This document shows, piece by piece, positions 34,201 to 35,200 of a DNA stretch of 35,200 nt. The notes below the pieces were generated by a model. That model was not told the DNA's origin. It saw only the letters and a program-made list of their open reading frames with translations, and made no database searches. The stretch is taken from the NCBI GenBank assembly GCA_038205115.1, contig JBBRCE010000050.1, forward strand, positions 1 through 35,200. Reading direction: 5' to 3'. A program made the position numbers and the translations under genes. Origin of the DNA: JBBRCE01 sp038205115 (lineage in GTDB: Bacteria; Planctomycetota; Planctomycetia; Pirellulales; JBBRCE01). Position 1 is the first letter of the stretch. The number at the start of each line of letters is the position of its first letter.

Positions 34201-34838
34201 CCGGTGGACTCAGCGGCACGGCGTTGCAAGACGCGGTCAAGCAAGTGGCTAGTCAGGTGAAGTCGGGTTACAACCTGGCTAACGGTTCCAGCACGCTGTG
34301 GATGGGCACCGGCATCGGCAGTTCGTCGGCTGCGGCCGACACTCGCCGCATCGTCGGCTTGGCGGTGTTCCAAAACAACACCAAATCGTTCGGTTCGCTG
34401 GACGGCACGGTTAGCGACGGCACCGGCAACGCGTTCGTCGCTACCTTCGGCACAGCCACCGTGGCCAAGAACGACACACTGGTGAAATTCACCTACTTCG
34501 GCGATACGGACCTCGACGGCGTAATCACTGCTGGCGACTATGCCAATATCGATCTGGCGTTCGCTCACCAACAAACGCTCGGCCCACAAACCGGTTGGGC
34601 GAACGGCGACTTCGACTACGACGGCTCGATCACCGCAGCCGACTATTCGCTGATGGATTCGGCTTTTGCGGCTCAAAGTGGCGCTTTGTCTGGTGAAGTT
34701 CACACGCTGGGCTCGCTGAGTGGCTCACTGGGTTCAGTCACCGCCGTGCCGGAACCGAGCACCTGGCTGCTCGGCCTGCTGGGCATCATCGGACTGCTGG
34801 CCATGGCGCGCCGTCGCCGGTCCGTAACGGCCAAGTAA
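22242..34838 (+). CDS. Giant autotransporter-repeat surface protein with dockerin-like and PEP-CTERM ends
   Basis: 4,198 residues in one uninterrupted frame. A basic n-region and hydrophobic segment (VTAAAILALQLTPIAQA) end near residue 45, a Sec signal. The body is beta-helical Thr/Gly/Asn/Ala/Ser-rich sequence with about 16 autotransporter-associated beta-strand repeats (TIGR02601/PF12951; pattern LTKxGxGTLxLSGxNTYTGxTxxxxGTLxL). Four tryptophan cassettes (near residues 50, 1602, 2519 and 3741) open large modules. A C-terminal block precedes two dockerin/EF-hand-like repeats, GDTDLDGVITAGDY (about 4087) and GDFDYDGSITAADY (about 4122). The tail is VPEPSTWLLGLLGIIGLLAMARRRR, with PEP at 4170-4172, one helix and a basic end. 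This is a PEP-CTERM signal for an exosortase-type system, with no outer-membrane barrel. The ATG at 22242 lacks a clear ribosome-binding site. The role is probably cell-surface or matrix structure or adhesion; the ligand is unknown. Confidence 0.93.
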   Translation: MPTLCALSSTVVNLALVRGKFARRFATRVTAAAILALQLTPIAQAATYYWDNNSTTAGFGTAGGSWLAPTVSQWGTDSTGVAATGASITTTTADSLNFGSGATGLAAGTITTGTVAAGDMTFAAGSGAIVLSGGTITLAAAETTTVNNTTDTISSIIAGAATSFTKAGTGTLIFTGANTYVGATIINAGTLTIGNGTTGSLNGTTGTALTFNGRGGIFNVAEAAGSTQGMGALTFSAGSGTVTSTAAGATSAATLIFASMVARTAGATGNFSLATNTTSTGATPNKIVFTNTTNVPLSTGSNNQGLFFGGSEYARYDAAGYVRAVIYGTDTNAPAIVATAATIGTTTAATDIKISGAITAQTTATLNTLNLAAITPFTFSNAANVLSVNGITATGTNVIANTTTVSLLQPAVAGGELVVNVTGTSLSIAQIIQNNTSASRLTKSGTGTLILSGVNTYTGATNVNAGTLSITAGSIAAASPINIAAGATLTTSVNNSFGNPPTGAWTIAGTITGTNNAQTLPASITLNNGTMSGASFTTLGTFLANVASTTITANGAANTISAGNIGITATTTLTFATPLATDALSVSSVLGGSSAVAGAVTKSGQGTVTLSGANIYTGATTVSGGTLNLTGNRTAATGLFTVGSGSAGTLGISNGTFTNAGFTIGNTGANGIVNQTGGSLTASGGNLFLIGNGTGTGTYNLSAGTLTVTALANRGIMLAVNDGTSATFNLSGTGTLAASASILMIGRSDTGVSNTTSLFNQTGGTATVGTLNFGAAAAATGTTTNNTLTITAGTFAATTFTNLAASNGNTSVINIGGTAVVTLPAFPTVRGTSSTATINFDGGTLKNAAASATYLGGLTNAFIKAGGAAFDTTAGDITITQSLLTFGAGSPNGGLTKLGVNTLTLTGTNTYTGNSTASVGILSFANSLAIPGYSTSPATAFGTFAAPKMSAASGATIALPFGAATNAVTATDIANLLNGTYNVFAVGSSLGIDTTNASPSPANLTTVITNTTLGQLGFTKTGVNVLNVNPANTYTGATLIANGTLNVSVLGNVGGASSSLGAQTTAALATVSLGSFTNTGTLSYTGTGETSNRAINLSGTTGGGVIDNSGSGTLTFSSPMTFTGTGAKALTLSGASDIAFGSTLGTNGVGTPAALTINKNGANTVTLNGALTTITSLNISGGVLDIGTAGLSISNTGNNVIQASGNATINATGGGFLTLSSNTATDGGNLGATSGNTLTINANITTSGTGGTIELFAGAGTTGVVVFNGANTYTGTTIINSGMLSVANFGNPGSTTSNLGSGSTINIGNGANAGIALRYTGAGETSSRTINLSGTSGTVTIDQSGPSGALVLSSPFTATGAGAKTLTLQGSTAGTGEISGAIVNSTLATSVTKAGTGTWTLSGVNTYTGATTVNGGKLILSNAGAGLENTAIAVNSGGTLAVSGAYTAGNVATVAAGASLTLNPGGTFDMSDGAANTFALVQHSAFAGNALTLNGGALKFDIGAASGVNDQIDVMLNATSGNGLATSTGANAIAINAIGGSLTAGNTYTLIKAAGTLSNSNFYLVSPTINVGGTPYSLTLSQSGTYEVLTVSAFVAASASSAFWNGTTNGSWAYQPLGAGTATNWAASATGSPDTFVLPDAATNVTFTTNTVGPGGLSTTLDGSRTINSLTFTGNGTSNTAGSTIAAGTGGMLTINAFALSGNAAGNGITINAGSGANTISAGVILGGSQTWTNNSSNPLTVSGVVAESTALTGLTTSGTGTISLSNSNTYTGPTTINAGVLSVATLSSGGNPSGIGRSSAAVTNLVLGGGTLQYTGGSASIDRNFTINAGTTSTIDVTQAGTMLTLPGPTGAATTGALSKIGAGSLEFTGTYGYTGATTVNAGILRLSGTSAGTSAVTVNSGGTLQFGSTTALSSANALTLAGSGVVDLFGNSVTTGALTTAATTSITNTGAGTSASTATAPGTPSGTGIYVDALTVSPVTAAAVPALITDGPTRKTQIVLNNSIANTQMTSNVNNTYSGGLVLANIASFTRLNPGIITGTPWGSGPIIVGQAATDKAQIYFSTANQTMNNPIISNTRLGTDVTGTVRVDVATTFAGTLTANLAPFTFSTNNGSGSSTVTGRITGPSGLVLDFIGGSAFAGTLLPVTLNNAAGTNDYQGDTVINNTATAGKSATIILGAANQIPNGSGTGNVVINTNGTGVGRLNLGGFSETINGLNGSGTVDGVSGTPTFTVGDNNATASFSGPIINSAGTLTLTKIGSGTQTLSGASTFAGPVNVNGGLIAFATSPATAGPLGNSTIVNLSGGGLSYTATGSNALNRTAAIGASNGTIDVANSLGTLTVASATSSGGNLIKTGPGLLQLTATTTTLSAGAAGVVVNGGTLQGGFGTAGIGSINVGASGYLSLHDVTTPTASILNLTTAGSGALNLASGAQLGFDLGASGTNDRIVYGAATAAGTVTLNFFNLGGLNAGSYTLLTSSTSNGLTGVNFALGSAPTGFNYTITSDNTTVTLTTSAYSPIYWNNTQGDGSWSNTTGSLGSIGGGAGTNFTTLPNGTTDAGHAPLATETVIFNSTTVAGPSISTTLDGNRTIDSLQFIGGGSPAVTSVTINQGTSGTLTIMPQSASGGISILAGGGNATITAPVSLNGALSSSQTWNVTDATSTLEVSGSIAFGASVRKTGLGVLKLSGTNSGSGNFSLIGGTLVLANPAALGTGTLSIAGGTTLDATGGALVLSALAPINVNGDFTFTGSNNLTFGGGAVTVSGNPAINTAAAVLDFNAAIGGSSGLTKAGSGTLVLGSNNSYSGGLTLNAGTLILNNAGALGGGAFTINGGTLDSTSPGVTLNPTSKTIAASFAFTGTNSLNLGTGAISLTTTPTITVNANTLTLSGNISGSSGITKAGVGDLTLSGANTYLGATIVANGTLNFPTGGSTTTAGTITVGNTAATNAVLNVTGGALSTTANVNPSVIIGTGTSSGSVNLSAGSISTSPSGTQAAAQTYIGGTATGGFGALNVSGSGLYTSGSYIAVGYSTNDRGVLNQSSGTITVNNNFLTVAAVSATATGVVNLSGGTFNSVANAANSGVRIGEQGTGILTVSGTAVFNAGFNNTADQGVSLGTTGVGSSGTLNLNGGTINTNKIAKGAGSGFLNFDGGTLMANVANATFVTGLTSAYINGGGATIDSRSFAITIGQALLAPIGSGVSATGLTVSGGGYIATPQVVVSGGGGTGATAVATIDGSGNLTGITITNPGISYTSAPTFTLFGGGNGNSGAIGGTATLFTNTSGGLTKISAGTLTLSGANTYTGPTVISGGTLKLGNTAALGTSVGAADGTTISSGATLDLGGIGVPNANTSAEIITASGAGVGGNGAIISSTAIASPFIGVRNLTLAGDTTLGFSSRWDVGDNAGATNALLGNGYALTFLGTAPAAQASLNFLGETDLGDINVNLGNVTATNILFIQGTTTLGRAANTVSISGGSTLNIYTNSTVTNFDKKFALNNGTIVVQRTGGASLDGTISLTNANTITATTSTAATNVISGTGSLNKAGVGSLTLTGTNIYTGATNIQAGTLALGATGSINNSSQIALSPGATFDVSAVSGYALAQTLAFKGAGTANVLGAVNAGARTLDLKDSVNIGSLALSSDLNLNGATLTFDLSATTSDQIAVTGVATLAGTNTINVAPLASATSLTLGSHAYTLLTAGSGLVSSNFALSNSSVTLNSVVYSFGLSGDDTHEYLDVAIGAAAVAGIWNVNASGSWNTAGNWSGGVPGLSGSSAGNDTATFAAAATTVNPVVTLDGVSPVLKGVTFNNAAHGYTIAQGTGGTLTLDGGAAPATIDVTNGSHTISAPLTLATNTNITLANAGSLTLSGAQAWAGHNVAVSGAGTVTISGTQTNTSPATFTVNTGITANINTNSGAGLSLVNSGTVNLKSSQNLGGVTINSGAHTNVTTNTALPVATGPSVVVTQSLTIASHVVSGNTVWDGYLDLANNKLVVQTGGLSGTALQDAVKQVASQVKSGYNLANGSSTLWMGTGIGSSSAAADTRRIVGLAVFQNNTKSFGSLDGTVSDGTGNAFVATFGTATVAKNDTLVKFTYFGDTDLDGVITAGDYANIDLAFAHQQTLGPQTGWANGDFDYDGSITAADYSLMDSAFAAQSGALSGEVHTLGSLSGSLGSVTAVPEPSTWLLGLLGIIGLLAMARRRRSVTAK
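22731..32945 (+). repeat. Coding array of beta-strand repeats within the giant gene
   Basis: About 16 diverged copies of a roughly 30-residue unit occur at irregular spacing, each starting with a TK-x-G-type block and ending with G-T-L-x-[IVL]. They begin near nucleotides 22731, 23562, 24039, 24924, 25293, 26040 (partial), 26412, 27507, 27817, 29011, 29297, 30267, 30600, 30926, 32088 and 32850. Representative cores are SGTGTLILSGVNTYTGATN and SAGTLTLSGANTYTGPT. The copies differ at many positions, so this is old protein-level repetition, not a recent tandem expansion. Confidence 0.85.
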
Positions 34839-34866
34839 ATTATTTCATTTCAAAGTGTTCGCCTCG

Positions 34867-34907
34867 CCTGTTGAGCCGCGATTTGAGTCTGCGACTCAAC
34901 AGGTTTT
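34867..34907 (+). terminator. Rho-independent terminator after the giant gene
   Basis: CCTGTTGAG (34867-34875) pairs perfectly with CTCAACAGG (34895-34903), with three further inner CGC/GCG pairs after one mismatch. TTTT follows at 34904-34907. It sits 28 bp past the stop codon at 34836-34838. Confidence 0.75.
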
Positions 34908-35109
34908 GGAAGTAAACAATTCGTCTTTGCCTGCCGACCGCTCGGTGAGCAACCGTCAATTCTGTTCGCCCGAGGCAGACGCATTCTAGAACGGATTAAC
35001 TCGGAAATTTAGCCCGCATTTCTCACAACGTGGGTTGAAAAGGGGCTGCCGGGTGTGGCATAAGTTGTTTTACCACAAACGACTTTCGCCCACGCTGCAG
35101 GACAGCCCG
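34908..35109. other. Junction and 5' non-coding part of an IS1380-family element
   Basis: About 200 bp between the terminator and the transposase start. It contains an imperfect inverted repeat, AAGTTGTTT/AAACGACTT (35062-35085), and GGGCTG/CAGCCC arms flanking the whole leader (about 35043 and 35103). The left end of the insertion sequence must lie here, perhaps around 34990-35030, but I cannot fix the terminal repeat without the other end. Confidence 0.4.
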
Positions 35110-35200
35110 ATGGAAACAGAGTGTAGCAGGCCGACGTTCGAATTTCAGCCCCTCGGCAGCCGCCAAGTCACGGCGCGGTTTGATGGCGGCACGATCACGT
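35110..35200 (+). CDS. IS1380-family transposase, N-terminus, cut by window edge
   Basis: The ATG at 35110 opens a frame that runs to the window edge (30 codons). After a short lead it reads FQPLGSRQVTARFDGGTIT. This fits the conserved opening of IS1380-family DDE transposases, in which a phenylalanine-rich lead is followed by FDGG-x-I-T-S-D-G-G (PF13701). The diagnostic SDGG lies just beyond the edge. The DDE residues are not in the window. The element lies directly downstream of the giant gene's terminator on the same strand. Confidence 0.7.
   Translation, partial: METECSRPTFEFQPLGSRQVTARFDGGTIT

Noticed and set aside
22385..34703. Many long open frames on the minus strand inside the giant gene (for example 25490-26056, 27080-27757, 33690-34703).
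   Set aside because: They follow from the GC-rich Thr/Gly/Ala/Asn codon pattern of the sense gene, which rarely yields antisense stops. Their products are valine/proline/alanine-rich or arginine-rich and match no family I know.

Overview
The window reads as chromosomal DNA of a planctomycete (Planctomycetota, probably Pirellulales-like). The reasons are lineage-typical gene families seen directly: two sets of planctomycete-type cytochrome (PSCyt/PSD) proteins paired with Tat-exported DUF1501 and DUF1552 proteins, a DUF1080 protein, a one-TM Hanks-type kinase, a futalosine-pathway MqnD, and a giant autotransporter-repeat protein ending in dockerin-like repeats and a PEP-CTERM anchor. Strong Shine-Dalgarno sites are rare, and several starts are inferred from domain boundaries.

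Layout. Positions 1-1851: N-terminal part of an ISAs1-like transposase running off the left edge, tRNA-Lys(UUU), then about 1.5 kb with no intact gene but a frame-broken, coding-like relic (884-1461). Positions 1852-6163: mqnD, an ABC exporter, and a convergent sugar-phosphate isomerase/epimerase. Positions 6472-16046: two back-to-back extracytoplasmic modules. On the minus strand, a PSCyt1-DUF1549-DUF1553 cytochrome-like protein is followed 48 bp later by DUF1501. On the plus strand, a PSCyt1-PSD3-PSD5-PSD4-PSCyt3-PSD2 protein is translationally coupled (ATGA) to DUF1552. A small esterase sits between them. Positions 16075-20753: a stand-alone LigD_N (3'-phosphoesterase-like) protein, a Ser/Thr kinase sharing a CTAG stop tetramer with it, a MmgE/PrpD-family protein, and a secreted DUF1080 protein. 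Positions 21206-21325: promoter and tRNA-Leu(GAG).

Positions 21326-34907: a hairpin-rich leader, a good sigma-70-like promoter (22099-22127), a single 12.6-kb gene for a 4,198-residue surface protein, and a hairpin-plus-T-run terminator. The giant protein has about 16 autotransporter-associated beta-strand repeats arranged in four large modules. Its predicted mature chain contains no cysteine. It has dockerin-like EF-hand repeats and a PEP-CTERM tail, but no autotransporter barrel. Immediately downstream, an IS1380-family transposase begins and runs off the right edge.

No CRISPR array, phage, or recognised defence or secondary-metabolite system is visible. The most unusual content is the modular giant protein and the mirrored pair of cytochrome plus Tat-partner systems. 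The function of the latter is not established.
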